In this document: piece after piece, positions 25,863-36,313 of the stretch
Numbering within the stretch: the stretch's first letter is position 1
Layout: every line of letters starts with the position of its first letter
Assembly (NCBI GenBank): GCA_016707285.1
Contig: JADJIA010000006.1
Span: forward strand, 160,135 to 224,134
Source of the DNA: Ignavibacteriales bacterium
GTDB lineage: Bacteria > Bacteroidota > Ignavibacteria > Ignavibacteriales > Ignavibacteriaceae
Reading direction: 5' to 3'
Length of the DNA stretch: 64,000 bases
Notes under the pieces: generated by a model
What the model was told of the DNA's origin: nothing
Seen by the model: the letters and a program-made list of their open reading frames with translations, nothing else
Database searches by the model: none
Translations under genes and position numbers: made by a program

Positions 25863-27137
25863 CTATTTTTTATCCTGTTGCGGTCCGCCGTTATCCACTT
25901 TAACCAGCATGTCGTTTTTTAGCTCCCGTGATATTGCACGGTAAGGTCCACTCACAATTTCCTGACCTTGTTTTAATCCCGACTTGATTTCAATATAATT
26001 GTCGTCACTGATACCACTCACAACGGGAACTTCTTTAACTTTTCCCCCTTCAACAATAAAAACTATCTCTTCCGGTTTGTCTTTTTTTGCAGGTGCTTTT
26101 TTCTTCACAGCTTCCGACTCTTCGCCTGATCCCTCAGCTGGTTTCATTTCTTCAACTTTAGCAGTGACTGCCTGAATTGGAACTGCAATCACATTAACCA
26201 TCGTTTCAGTTTCAATCATCGCATTACACGACATTCCCGGTCTGAGTTTTGATTCGGAATCTTGAATTTTAATCTTAACTTCAAAGTTTACAACCTGCTC
26301 TTGTGTGCCGGTTCCGGAAGTTTTTGAGCTGTTTGAAATCTCTGATACAGTGCCAAGAAATATTTTGTCACCATAAGCATCCACTTTAATTTTTGCTGTA
26401 TCGCCAAGTTTAACATTTACGATATCATTCTCGTCAACATCAACAATTGCTTCCATATTCAACAAATCAGAGATAGTCATAACATTGGTACCCTGACTGA
26501 ATCCACTTCCCAAAACTCTTTCACCTTTTTCGACATTAAGTTTTGTTACGGTTCCGGTCAAAGGTGAATTAATTGTTGTTTTGGCAAGCTGTTCTCTTGC
26601 TTCACGAACTGAAGCAGAGTTTTGCATTATATTTGCATTCGCTGCATCTATTCCTGCTTTGGCAGAAAGCCATGAAGCCTTAATTGCATCATACTCTGCC
26701 TGGCTCGACATACCCTTCTTAAAAAGTTCTTCCATCCTGTTGAGATCAAGCTGGAGTTTCATCATTTCAGCTTCTCTTTGTGCTTTTTGGGCTTTTGAGG
26801 ATTCAAGACTTGCTTCACTTCTCTCAAGTTGTGAAACATAGATGTCGGATTTTATTCTGAATAGAAGATCTCCCTGAGATACTTTATCACCATCTTTAAC
26901 TGCAAGCTGGGTGATCTCACCGGTAACTTCAGGAGTGATAAGAACTTTAAATTCAGCTTCAACTTTTCCTGTGGCGGTTACTGTTTGAGTAACAGTTTTC
27001 ATCGCAACTTTTTCAGTCTGAACTGTAAGAATTTCCTCTTTTGAGCCCTTTACTATTACAAGGGCAACCACTACTGCCAATAGTAAAAAAAGTACACTGA
27101 AAATAATTATTTTTTTTGAACGCTTCTTCTGAGCCAT
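25863..27137 (-). CDS. MacA-like periplasmic adaptor (HlyD family)
   Basis: 424 residues. An N-terminal basic tail and one membrane anchor (IIIFSVLFLLLAVVVALVIV) are followed by the barrel-sandwich half motif TATGKVEAEFKVLITPEVTGEI, a coiled-coil hairpin (about 95-185), then TTINSPLTGTVTKLNVEKGERV and the beta-barrel. A Lys/Ala/Pro/Glu-rich low-complexity insert (AVKKKAPAKKDKPEE) lies near residue 345, inside the membrane-proximal region, which is unusual. It connects the ABC permeases with the TolC-like protein encoded just upstream. Confidence 0.9.
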   Translation of the reverse strand: MAQKKRSKKIIIFSVLFLLLAVVVALVIVKGSKEEILTVQTEKVAMKTVTQTVTATGKVEAEFKVLITPEVTGEITQLAVKDGDKVSQGDLLFRIKSDIYVSQLERSEASLESSKAQKAQREAEMMKLQLDLNRMEELFKKGMSSQAEYDAIKASWLSAKAGIDAANANIMQNSASVREAREQLAKTTINSPLTGTVTKLNVEKGERVLGSGFSQGTNVMTISDLLNMEAIVDVDENDIVNVKLGDTAKIKVDAYGDKIFLGTVSEISNSSKTSGTGTQEQVVNFEVKIKIQDSESKLRPGMSCNAMIETETMVNVIAVPIQAVTAKVEEMKPAEGSGEESEAVKKKAPAKKDKPEEIVFIVEGGKVKEVPVVSGISDDNYIEIKSGLKQGQEIVSGPYRAISRELKNDMLVKVDNGGPQQDKK

Positions 27138-27162
27138 TGCTTACTCCGGTTATAAATATCTT

Positions 27163-28492
27163 TTATTCAAAATTTTCTGTATTGATTGATCCGAGATCAT
27201 ATTTAAGTTGCTCTTCAAGCAGTAGAAGGTCAAAAAGCGAATTTATATAATCAACTTGAACTCCTACCAAATCAGTATTTGCGAGCTGAAGGTTAATAAG
27301 TGTTCCCGCACCAACTTTGTATCTTGCTTCTTCAAGAGCACGATTAGCCTCTGCCGAAACGATGCTCTTACGGGCAACTTCAATCTTCTTCTCTGCTGTT
27401 TTAATTTCAAGATATGATTGAAGAAGATCTCTCTTGATCGTCATTTGAAGATCAGAAAGCTCAAGTTGTTTCGTTTTTACTTGTATCTGAGCAATCTGCT
27501 CGTTTGCTGTAATCGAATAACCGCTAAAGATTGGAATTGAAAGATTAAATCCAAAAGAGATTGTCCGGCTGTCGAGAATGTTCCATGGAGTTGTACCACC
27601 AACATTGTAGGACAATGAGTTGGAAATTGTTGGCATATTTACACTTTCAGCCATCGAAACACTCGATTTTGCATTTTCCAGCTCAAGTGTCACCTTTTGG
27701 TAATCTGCTCTTTTTTTAATAGCTTCTGATATCAAATCGTCTATCGATAAATCATACCATCCATCTCCCTTTACAGTATCACTTTTAACCTTGGTCAAAA
27801 GTTCTACTCCGTCAACAAACTCATATTCGTCAGTTACATCCAATCTCAGGAAATAATATAATTCACGCTTTGCATCATTTAATGTTTGTTCTGCTTGAAC
27901 GAGGGCGAGTTCTGCCTGGCCAACTTTAACTTCCTGTTGCCTGACATCTGTCATGATGCCGGAACCAACATCCACTTTGGCCTGAATGATCTTCTGGTTT
28001 TCAATATTCCAGTCAAGATTTTCTTTTCTTACTTTAAGAATTTCCTTAAAATTAAGAATTCTGTAATACTGGGTAATGGTTCTATAAACTATTTCCTGGT
28101 GAATTCTTCTCAGATCCAGTCTGGCAGCCTCAATATCCCGGGTTTTCATTCCGATGTTAAGGTATTTTGAATAGCCGTCAAAAACATTATAACGCGAACT
28201 GATCCCAAGCCCCCAGCTTCTGCTTTCACTTGATAGTGAATTGTCGCCAACCTTAAAAGTCGGATCTCGACCAGTCCCATGAAGCATTACCCGTTATAGT
28301 AGGGTATAGATCACTTCGAGCTGAAAGCAAACTGCTTTTGGAAGTTTCCATACGAAACTGCGAATTCTTGATATTCGAATTATGCTGGAACCCCAGTCGT
28401 ATGGCTTCTTCAATTGTTAATATTTTCTTCTCTTGTGCATCAATATTTATAAAGAGAATGAGAGCAATAAATGCTGCAAAGAATTTATTCAT
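27163..28492 (-). pseudogene. TolC-family outer-membrane efflux protein, single-base frameshift
   Basis: Two frames together give a TolC-type protein of about 442 residues. The first (ATG 28492) has a signal peptide and LTIEEAIRLGFQHNSNIKNS, the start of the first coiled-coil repeat; the second runs from about 28287 with SRYNVFDGYSKYLN to the end, including SIPIFSGYS and LEEARYKVGAGTLINLQLANTDL of the second repeat. The shift lies between about 28253 and 28300; dropping one base of a T4 run (28255-28258) joins SRSD to FKVGDN cleanly. Whether it is a real mutation or a data error cannot be told. First gene of the MacAB-like operon, 25 bp before the adaptor. Confidence 0.85.
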
Positions 28493-28640
28493 TAGTCACT
28501 CCAAAGTGAGTTTTGTCTATTTTTTGTAATCACTATCACAAATTAGGGAAACGGTTTTACTTGAGGGAATTTAGTATATAAACGGTTATATTAATTTATG
28601 AGCGGTGGAACAAATCGTTAATAAATTGTTTGATTATGAA

Positions 28641-30074
28641 TTATTTTACCAATTTTCCGGCAACTTCAAGCATATACTTGAATGCGGCTTCATATTCGTT
28701 AGGGATAATCCCTTCGAGAATCGCTTCTTCGATTGCGGTTTTAACCACTCCAACCTGTGGACCGGGTTTAAGATCGAGCACACTCATGATTTCCTCACCT
28801 CTTACAGGGGATTGAAAAGCCCTGAGAGCATCTTTTTCTCTTACCTCAAGCACCCTCTGCATAACGCGTTCATAATTCTTGAGGATATTCCTTACCTTAT
28901 TTTCATTTTTACTTGTAATATCAGCTCTGCAAAGAGTTATCAGATCCTCAAGATCATCTCCTGCATCCACAATCAGCCTTCTGACAGCCGAATCTGTAAC
29001 TTCTTCTTTTGAGATGGCAACCGGCCTCAGGTGAAGTCTGACAAGTTTTTTTACATAGTTAATTTTCGCAAATGGAAGTTTCATCCTCTTAAAAATGAAC
29101 TTCATCATTCTTGCACCAAACTCTTCATGACCGTGATAAGTCCAGCCGGTGCCCTCAACAAATTTTTTGGTTTGTGGTTTTGCGATATCATGAACCAATG
29201 CGGCGAATCTCAACCAGACATCCTCTGTAACTCTTGAGATGTTATCCACAACCTCGCATGTATGATAAAATACATCTTTGTGCCGGTATTCATCCACCTG
29301 CTCAACCCCGCCGAGTTTTTCCATCTCGGGGAAAACAACCCCCATCACTCCGGTTTCATACATCAATCTCAAACCAATTCCGGGCTGCGTCGTTGCCATT
29401 ATTTTCATAAACTCTTCGGTTATTCTTTCCTGGCTAACTATTTCGAGTCTGTGCGCATTTCTTTTTATCCCTTCAAAAACTCCGGGGTCGAACGAAAAAT
29501 TAAATCGCGATGCAAATCTTAAAGCTCTCATTATCCTTAAAGGATCGTCATCAAAAGTTAGATCAGGCTCTAAAGGAGTACGGATAATTCCGGCAAAAAT
29601 GTCATCAATTCCGTTGTAAATATCTGAAATTTCTCCAAAAGTATCTTCGTTTATTGAGACTGCAATTGCATTGATTGTAAAATCTCTGCGGGAGATGTCA
29701 TCTTCAAAAGTTGAAGGTACCACTTCAGGATTTCTACTCTCTTTGTTGTAACTCTCTTTTCTTGCGGCTACAAATTCGAGATCAAAATCATCAAACTTAA
29801 AATTTGCCGTCCCAAAATTACCATACACCATCACTTCCTGAATGCCCAGCAACTTTCCTAATTCAACTGCAAACCCGGTACCATCCCCAACTACGAGAAT
29901 ATCGATGTCTTTTTTGCCAACTCCCATTATCAAATCTCTGATATAACCGCCAACAACATAAACCCTCTCCCCTCTTATTGAGGCAAGTTTGGTGGCATGT
30001 TCCATAAAAGGGAGCTGTCGAAGGTTTTTTTCTATTTTTTTTCGGATAGATTCAATATTATTTTCCGGTCGCAC
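28641..30074 (-). CDS. CCA-adding enzyme / poly(A) polymerase family with HD domain
   Basis: 477 residues; GTG start at 30074 with AGGAAA about 6 bp upstream. VYVVGGYIRDLIMG (Gly-Gly-x-x-Arg-Asp) and KDIDILVVGDG (catalytic Asp-x-Asp) near residues 35-60 mark class II tRNA nucleotidyltransferase; SRRDFTINAIAV and DPLRIMRALRFASRF are the following conserved blocks. An HD domain with RFAALVHDIAKP and HGHEEFG follows, giving metal-dependent phosphohydrolase activity as in E. coli Cca. It repairs or completes the 3' CCA end of tRNA in the cytoplasm. Confidence 0.88.
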   Translation of the reverse strand: MRPENNIESIRKKIEKNLRQLPFMEHATKLASIRGERVYVVGGYIRDLIMGVGKKDIDILVVGDGTGFAVELGKLLGIQEVMVYGNFGTANFKFDDFDLEFVAARKESYNKESRNPEVVPSTFEDDISRRDFTINAIAVSINEDTFGEISDIYNGIDDIFAGIIRTPLEPDLTFDDDPLRIMRALRFASRFNFSFDPGVFEGIKRNAHRLEIVSQERITEEFMKIMATTQPGIGLRLMYETGVMGVVFPEMEKLGGVEQVDEYRHKDVFYHTCEVVDNISRVTEDVWLRFAALVHDIAKPQTKKFVEGTGWTYHGHEEFGARMMKFIFKRMKLPFAKINYVKKLVRLHLRPVAISKEEVTDSAVRRLIVDAGDDLEDLITLCRADITSKNENKVRNILKNYERVMQRVLEVREKDALRAFQSPVRGEEIMSVLDLKPGPQVGVVKTAIEEAILEGIIPNEYEAAFKYMLEVAGKLVK

Positions 30075-30085
30075 TAATTTCCTGT

Positions 30086-32275
30086 CTAAATTGCAAATAC
30101 AGCCCTTAATATACGATATTTCGAGATTTCTTGAGCATAATGCAGTTCTTTTTCAACAATGGATTCAAGAATTAACCTCGCTTCATCCGGTTTAAAAGTC
30201 TTAATAAACAGAAGACACAACCTGAGTTTTGCACTTGCGGGAAGAAATTCGATATAACTGTTTAGCTCTTTCAATTCATCAAATCGAGAGAAAGATTCCG
30301 CATAAATGTCAACAATTGCCTCAAGAACTTCCGGTTTTTTTCGATAATCGGGAATTGTTTTTAACATTTCGATCCGTTTAGTCCCTGATTGAACAGAATA
30401 AACAAAAGGACCCAAACCGTTTGAGATTAGCGTTTTATTAAATCTTAACCGTGTGATGACAAATTCAGGTGTTCCTGATTTTTCAAGTTCATTATAAATT
30501 ACTTGTGAAGTAATTGTGTCACCTGAATTACCAAGTACCGAATATTTCAATAATTTAAGGTTCGTCTTTCTACTGTAGGAAAGATCCCCCATTTCATAAT
30601 CCTTAATTGCCTCCAACGCCAATTTATCTTTCCCCAAAAGCATCAAACAATAAATTTTTGAAGCAAAAGGGACAAAACTTCCCTCGCGAAAAGCAAATTG
30701 ATCATATATTTTTAAAGCTTCTGTATAATTCCCCGCACCGTAGAAACCGGAAGCCTCATCCATTTTTTCAGCAAAATATCTCGGACAACTTTTTTGGACA
30801 AGCGGTTTACTGTCAAAATAAAAATTCAGAACTTTTGCGTCCGGTCGGTCTTTTATCTCTTTTAATTTAAGTTTATACGATTTGACAAATAATTCCTGCT
30901 CTTTGTTATAAACTGCCTGAAAATCATTTTCAAAGTAATAATCCTTAAATTTAGCTATTCCTTCCCTCTCAATCAAAAATTTGCTAAACGAACCACTTAC
31001 CAAATAAGCCAGAGAAGGATTGATCGAAAAGAAGTTAAATCCTGAAAAGAGCCCGGATACATCCGTTTTATATTTGGATTCAAATACCGCTGCGGCAAAC
31101 TGATCAATCGAATATCCACCAATAAATCCATCTGCTGCCGTCGCCGCTCCCTCAATTAGTGCAGGATTAAATGATCCTGCAATCTTAAAAATACTCCAGC
31201 CAAATTCTGAAGTAAAAAGATGAGCAAGTTCATGTTTTAACGACTTCTCAATGTTGGAGCGTGTTGTGTACGCCTGCCCAAGCCAGGGTTTTGCCGCATC
31301 TGCATTTTCAATTCCAAGGTATTTCTTTTTTGTGGCAGAGCTTGAAAAAATAACCGATTGCAGATGTCTTACCGGTTTCACTTCATAAAAGGATAGTAAC
31401 TCCTCATAATAAGTCTCATGTAGATGTGCATAATAAACTCTCTCCGAGGGAGTCATTAACTCTTCTGATAAAATGAGAAAATGTTTTGTAATAATCCCAT
31501 CTTTGAAATGTTCTGTAAGTTTCTCCTTTGGAGTAACGATACCGGCTTCCTGAGAGATGAAAATCGAGAGAACCGGCAACACAACGATAATCCCAAATCC
31601 AAAGTACAGTCTCTTTTTATAATCACTCTTTTTTGTAAGAAGTTCAACCAATAAAATCAGGAGACTTACAACGATAATAACGGACTTATAAAGAACGATT
31701 TCCCCGGTTACAGGGATAAATTCATCATAGATAACTCCGGGGTAATAAGTTAAAATTGCATTGAAAAAATAGAATTGTGGATGAAAATAAAAGTCAACCA
31801 CCCAACTGAAAAGAAGAACAACAAAGAGAATGGTAAAGATTGTTTTTTGGATGTTAATACCTGTCAGCTTAACAGTGGCAGCGATTGCCGATCCAATAAT
31901 TGGAGCAGGAAGTGTAAAAAGCAGATAATATTTTATGCCTGAAAGGTAACTACAATCGGCGTGAAAAAGTGAAGTTATAAGATAAATTATCGGGGGAATA
32001 AGGATAAAAAGAGCAAAATCGATTAGAAGTGGCCGGATTTGAGGCTTGCTGTTGTCCTCCTTTTCCGACCTCTTAAAACAGGAAAGTCCTGATAAAAAAG
32101 TTATCAGGACTGAATTAATTACTGCCGATTCGTAACTGAAGTATTGAATAACGGGCAAAAACGCAAAGATGATATTTGCAGCAACAAGAAAAAATATTGA
32201 ACCGCCCGAAAAGGCGAAGAACAACTTTCTAATATTCAGTACCGGGAACGCGCTCAATGTCAGCTCCCAGGGCAC
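30086..32275 (-). CDS. Membrane protein with HExxH peptidase-like domain and TPR-like tail
   Basis: About 729 residues if the GTG at 32275 is used, which overlaps murA by 47 bp. A TTG at 32224, 5 bp after the murA stop, is an alternative and loses only 17 residues. The first ~230 residues contain about seven membrane helices. Then a soluble part carries NIEKSLKHELAHLF with HELAH (HExxH) and a downstream LIEGAATAADG that could supply the Glu ligand, as in peptidase-MA-like gluzincins. The last 230 residues are helical with an Ala-rich GAGNYTEALKIYDQ segment like a tetratricopeptide repeat. Function unknown; an envelope protease or sensor is plausible. Confidence 0.65.
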   Translation of the reverse strand: MPWELTLSAFPVLNIRKLFFAFSGGSIFFLVAANIIFAFLPVIQYFSYESAVINSVLITFLSGLSCFKRSEKEDNSKPQIRPLLIDFALFILIPPIIYLITSLFHADCSYLSGIKYYLLFTLPAPIIGSAIAATVKLTGINIQKTIFTILFVVLLFSWVVDFYFHPQFYFFNAILTYYPGVIYDEFIPVTGEIVLYKSVIIVVSLLILLVELLTKKSDYKKRLYFGFGIIVVLPVLSIFISQEAGIVTPKEKLTEHFKDGIITKHFLILSEELMTPSERVYYAHLHETYYEELLSFYEVKPVRHLQSVIFSSSATKKKYLGIENADAAKPWLGQAYTTRSNIEKSLKHELAHLFTSEFGWSIFKIAGSFNPALIEGAATAADGFIGGYSIDQFAAAVFESKYKTDVSGLFSGFNFFSINPSLAYLVSGSFSKFLIEREGIAKFKDYYFENDFQAVYNKEQELFVKSYKLKLKEIKDRPDAKVLNFYFDSKPLVQKSCPRYFAEKMDEASGFYGAGNYTEALKIYDQFAFREGSFVPFASKIYCLMLLGKDKLALEAIKDYEMGDLSYSRKTNLKLLKYSVLGNSGDTITSQVIYNELEKSGTPEFVITRLRFNKTLISNGLGPFVYSVQSGTKRIEMLKTIPDYRKKPEVLEAIVDIYAESFSRFDELKELNSYIEFLPASAKLRLCLLFIKTFKPDEARLILESIVEKELHYAQEISKYRILRAVFAI

Positions 32276-33494
32276 CGAGTTTCAATTCAAGATTTTGGTA
32301 ACCTCTATCTAAATGGTAAATCCGCAAAACTTCTGTCGTTCCTTGTGCTGCCAAACCCGCCAGAATCAGACTCGCGCTTGCTCTCAGGTCTGTTGACATC
32401 ACCTTGGCACCACTAAGTTTATTGTTTCCTCTAACCACAGCAGAATTATCTTTAACCTCTATGTCGGCACCAAGCCTTGAAAGTTCGGGGACATGTGTAA
32501 ACCTGTCACGATAAATAGTATCAGTAACCGTTGACACTCCATTAGCTGTCGCCATGTATGCAATCCATTGCGCCTGCATATCTGTAGGATAACCCGGGAA
32601 CGGGCCTGTTGTTACATTCACTCCCTCAGGTCTGATTCCGGTTGCATCAACAGTAACAGATCTGTCACCATATGTGATAGTTACACCACTCTCTTCCATT
32701 TTAGCTATTACAGAATAGATGTGAAGCGGATTTGAAGATTCAACTGTAACTTTCCCACCGGTTATGGCACCGGCAACCAGAAGAGTTCCGGCTTCAATTC
32801 GATCAGGAATGGTTTCGATATTCGCTGATTGGAGATCATCAACCCCGGTAATATGAAGAATTGGAGTTCCAACACCTTCAATCCTGGCTCCCATTTTAAT
32901 CAACAATTCCGCAAGGTTTGTGATCTCGGGTTCCATCGCTGCGTTATTCAGGATAGTTTCACCTTGAGCAAGAACAGCAGCCATAAGTAGATTACCCGTG
33001 GCTCCAACGGATGGTACATCAAAATTTATCCTGTTGCCTTGTAATTTTTTTGCCTTTGCAACGATATATCCATCAACAAGATCAATCTGAGCACCAAGTT
33101 TTTTTAATCCTTCAATATGAAGATTAATTGGTCTTGGTCCCCAGGCACATCCTCCCGGCAAAGATACCTTCGCATAGCCGTATCTGGCAAGAAGTGGACC
33201 CAAAACATAAACAGAAGCCCTCATTTTTTTTACATGTTCATATGGAGCTTCAAGAACTGCCACACCTGTTGTGTCTATTGTTACTACATCATTCTCAAAT
33301 TGTGCATCAGCACCGAGATGCCTGACGAGTTTCAACATTGTGTAAACATCATTTAACCCGGGCGTGTTATACAGTTTTGATACACCCGATGTCAGAAGTG
33401 CGGAAGGTATCAGAGCAAGAGATGCATTTTTTGCACCGCCAACCTTAACACTTCCAAAAAGACTTTTACCGCCTTTAATAATAAACTTATCCAA
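32229..33494 (-). CDS. murA: UDP-N-acetylglucosamine 1-carboxyvinyltransferase
   Basis: 421 residues, the usual MurA length. TTG start at 33494 with AAGGA about 9 bp upstream. GAKNASLALIPSALLTSG, LPGGCAWGPRPINLH (with the catalytic, fosfomycin-reactive Cys), and DRIEAGT followed by FPGYPTDMQAQ are diagnostic. First committed step of peptidoglycan synthesis: enolpyruvyl transfer from PEP to UDP-GlcNAc in the cytoplasm. The Cys is present, so fosfomycin sensitivity at the target is expected. Follows the kinase gene by 12 bp. Confidence 0.95.
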   Translation of the reverse strand: MDKFIIKGGKSLFGSVKVGGAKNASLALIPSALLTSGVSKLYNTPGLNDVYTMLKLVRHLGADAQFENDVVTIDTTGVAVLEAPYEHVKKMRASVYVLGPLLARYGYAKVSLPGGCAWGPRPINLHIEGLKKLGAQIDLVDGYIVAKAKKLQGNRINFDVPSVGATGNLLMAAVLAQGETILNNAAMEPEITNLAELLIKMGARIEGVGTPILHITGVDDLQSANIETIPDRIEAGTLLVAGAITGGKVTVESSNPLHIYSVIAKMEESGVTITYGDRSVTVDATGIRPEGVNVTTGPFPGYPTDMQAQWIAYMATANGVSTVTDTIYRDRFTHVPELSRLGADIEVKDNSAVVRGNNKLSGAKVMSTDLRASASLILAGLAAQGTTEVLRIYHLDRGYQNLELKLGALGADIERVPGTEY

Positions 33495-33506
33495 AAATTT
33501 TCCTTG

Positions 33507-35414
33507 TCAGAAATTCATAAACAAAATCGCGCCTCCCGAGGCAGCCATATACAGTCTTGTCTTCCCGGAAGTAACAGAATTAATTAAATTACCCGCAACT
33601 GCCGGTTGATATTTCCAGCTCTCTCCTGCATCCTCACTTCTAAACAAATCACCTTTGCTTGAAAGGATGACACCATTGGATGGAGTACTGAATCTTACAG
33701 CAACAAGAGGAGCGGAGATATTAACATCAATCCTCTTCCATTCGCGTCCACCGTCGGGTGAGCGGAAGATCTGACCATCACCACCTACGAGTATATAAAC
33801 ACCACTACCAATAAATTTGATGTCTTTCAGGTAGGTATTGGTTACTGAAGCACCGAGTATCCAGGTATTACCACCATCATCTGTTCTGATGATAGTTCCA
33901 TTATCCCCCACTGCAACGCCACTGTTCCCGTCCATAAAGTCAACTGAATAAAGATTGTTTACGACACCTGTAACACTTTTTTTCCAGGTTATTCCCTTGT
34001 CATCAGAAATCAACATATCACCATTGGCTCCGAGAGCAATGATTTTACCGTTGCTCAATACCTCGATGTTTAAGATATCAGACATCGCAGGAGTAACAAG
34101 TTTTCTAAAAACTGAATCGCCCGGAGCAACAGATTGCAGTGCCCCATTAGCGCCACCAATCAGAAAACCGTTCTGACCGCCTGCCGCTGTGGCATACCAT
34201 TCTATCGGTTCCGGTGAAATAATTGTCTTCCATGATGAACCGTTATCTGTTGAAATTAGAATTTTACCACTGTCACCAACAACAATTGCAGCACCGGAAC
34301 CATTAAACGCAACACTTCTTAGATTTATATCAACGCCCGTATTTAATCTTTCAAAAACATTTGCACCCTGGTAATAGGGGTTAGATGTTGATGAAAAACT
34401 GGTATCCATCACCGTCTGTTCTTTTGTTTTCAGAGTGTCCTTAAAACCGGCAATCAGCGTGTAAAAAAGGTAAACAATTCCAACAAAACCAATAAAAGCA
34501 AGTATCGCAAAAATTGTGAATTTAACCGATTTTTTAACTTTTTCTTTATGTTGCTCTTCCATTGGAGAACGATCTTTTGTCGGGCTTGGTCCCTGCCTGA
34601 TAATATTCAGGGCATAACCAATTTCCTGAAGAAAATCGTCGCAACTTCCAAATCTTTTTGCCTGATCTTTTTCAAGAGCCTTTGCAATAATTTTGTCCAC
34701 CATCGGAGGTAATCCGGGAATAGTGGCAGCAAGTTTTGGTGCGGGTTTTTTAAGATGCCCCTGCATAATCTCAAACTCAGTGCCCGATTCGTATGGTGTA
34801 ATACCCGAAAGCATCTCGTAAAATGTAATTCCTATCGAATAGATATCACTTTGGCGGGTAGGTTCTTCAGCATTAATCTGTTCGGGACTCATATAAAGCA
34901 GTGTGCCGATCTTTGTCCCGGTTTTTGTAATTCCTTTTTCGTATATCGATTTGGAAATTCCAAAATCCATGATTTTTGCAACTCCGTCAGAATCCATCAT
35001 CACATTGGAGGGTTTAATATCCCTGTGAATGAAACCCTTTTGGTGAGCATAGCCAACCCCTCGAAGAATCTGTTGGAGAATATCCAAAGTCTCACCCAGT
35101 TCAAGCGATCCTTTACGATCGATGATTTGTTCAAGTGTCTCGCCATCAACATATTCCATTGCAATCCCAAGATAACCTTGTTCATCAATAAAACCGTAAA
35201 CGGGGATGATATTCGGGTGATTAAGTTTTGCCTGATTTCTTGCTTCTCTTTTAAATCTTTCGATGAATTGAGCACTCTGAGAGGTCTGTGCATTCAAGAT
35301 TTTGAGGGCAACGAATCTTTCCAGCTTGAGATCGAGTGCTTTGTAAACGACACCCATCCCGCCTTCACCAAGCTTCGAAATGATTTTATAACTGCCTACA
35401 ATGGCGCCTACCAT
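33507..35414 (-). CDS. Ser/Thr protein kinase with extracytoplasmic Ycf48-like propeller
   Basis: 635 residues. The kinase domain is complete: LGEGGMG loop 15-21, Lys38 (VALKIL), HRDIKPSN 130-137, DFG 150-152, and GTLLYMSPEQ. A membrane helix lies at about 299-322. Instead of PASTA repeats, the outside part (about 350-635) has repeated S-x-D-x-G-x-x-W motifs (STDNGSSW, SDDKGITW, TDDGGNTW, SPDGGREW, SEDAGESW), a Ycf48/BNR-like propeller of probably six blades. It would sense an envelope ligand or protein and phosphorylate cytoplasmic targets. The PP2C phosphatase gene lies 10 bp upstream and murA 12 bp downstream. Confidence 0.9.
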   Translation of the reverse strand: MVGAIVGSYKIISKLGEGGMGVVYKALDLKLERFVALKILNAQTSQSAQFIERFKREARNQAKLNHPNIIPVYGFIDEQGYLGIAMEYVDGETLEQIIDRKGSLELGETLDILQQILRGVGYAHQKGFIHRDIKPSNVMMDSDGVAKIMDFGISKSIYEKGITKTGTKIGTLLYMSPEQINAEEPTRQSDIYSIGITFYEMLSGITPYESGTEFEIMQGHLKKPAPKLAATIPGLPPMVDKIIAKALEKDQAKRFGSCDDFLQEIGYALNIIRQGPSPTKDRSPMEEQHKEKVKKSVKFTIFAILAFIGFVGIVYLFYTLIAGFKDTLKTKEQTVMDTSFSSTSNPYYQGANVFERLNTGVDINLRSVAFNGSGAAIVVGDSGKILISTDNGSSWKTIISPEPIEWYATAAGGQNGFLIGGANGALQSVAPGDSVFRKLVTPAMSDILNIEVLSNGKIIALGANGDMLISDDKGITWKKSVTGVVNNLYSVDFMDGNSGVAVGDNGTIIRTDDGGNTWILGASVTNTYLKDIKFIGSGVYILVGGDGQIFRSPDGGREWKRIDVNISAPLVAVRFSTPSNGVILSSKGDLFRSEDAGESWKYQPAVAGNLINSVTSGKTRLYMAASGGAILFMNF

Positions 35415-35424
35415 AATTAATCTT

Positions 35425-36150
35425 CTATTTGTTACTGATTATGATAAATGTGTAATTATCAGTGGCTCCATTCTCTTCAACCAACTCGGATATTCGAACA
35501 TCCATGTCCGATAAATCCTTTAGCGAAAGAATGTCCACAATATCAGATTTTTTCAGCATGCCGCTTACTCCATCTGAACAAAGGAGAAATTTGATCTCAT
35601 CTGCATAATCGATCTTCATTTGTCCCGTCTCAATTTCAATATCTTCTTTCTCGCCGACTGCACGAGTGATAATGTTCTTAAAAGGATGGGTTTCTGCTGT
35701 TTTTTCAGAAATTAATCCTTTATCCACCATCGATTGCACAAGTGAATGATCTTTGGTTAACTGTTCCAATTCGTTTTGATTATAAAAATAAATCCTTGAA
35801 TCGCCGGCATGCGCCCAATAAGCACCCTCCTTATCGAGATAAAGAGCCACGACTGTTGTCGCCATTCCCTTCAACTCAGGATCAAGCGCAGCCTCTTCAG
35901 CAATTCTTTTATTCGCAAACCGGATTCCATCTCGAATTTTTAGAAGCGGATTATCTGAAGTGGATTCTTTAAATGCAGATATAATCGAATCCACTGCCAG
36001 TTCTGAAGCCCTCTCTCCTCCATTATTGCCGCCAACACCATCACAGACAACAGCGAGGAACCCGTCATATGTTTGAAGGGTGCCTGCATGATCCTGATTA
36101 GTATCGCGCACTAATCCACATTTTGATTCGCTTATATAATTAATGTTCAT
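35425..36150 (-). CDS. PP2C-type Ser/Thr phosphatase (Stp1 type)
   Basis: 241 residues. VRDTNQDHAG, VVCDGVGGNNGGERASE (metal-binding Asp-Gly), WAHAGDSRIY, TRAVG and LLCSDGVSGML are the eleven-motif PP2C series in short bacterial form. It reverses phosphorylation by the kinase encoded 10 bp downstream. The metal-binding Asp residues are intact, so it should be active with Mn or Mg. Confidence 0.92.
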   Translation of the reverse strand: MNINYISESKCGLVRDTNQDHAGTLQTYDGFLAVVCDGVGGNNGGERASELAVDSIISAFKESTSDNPLLKIRDGIRFANKRIAEEAALDPELKGMATTVVALYLDKEGAYWAHAGDSRIYFYNQNELEQLTKDHSLVQSMVDKGLISEKTAETHPFKNIITRAVGEKEDIEIETGQMKIDYADEIKFLLCSDGVSGMLKKSDIVDILSLKDLSDMDVRISELVEENGATDNYTFIIISNK

Positions 36151-36313
36151 AAAAGATCCAAAGTAAACTCTAATTCACTGTCGAGAATGGTCAATTTCCA
36201 AACTCTAAAAATGCAACTAACAAATTAATCAATTTTACTTCGATTTATCAAATAAAGTGTGCGAAATATTTCAGAATTTAACTCAATTAAATGAATACTA
36301 ATAATTTGTGAAA

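Noticed and set aside
34755..35420. 221-residue plus-strand frame opposite the kinase
   Set aside because: Antisense to the conserved kinase domain; no ribosome site or known family.
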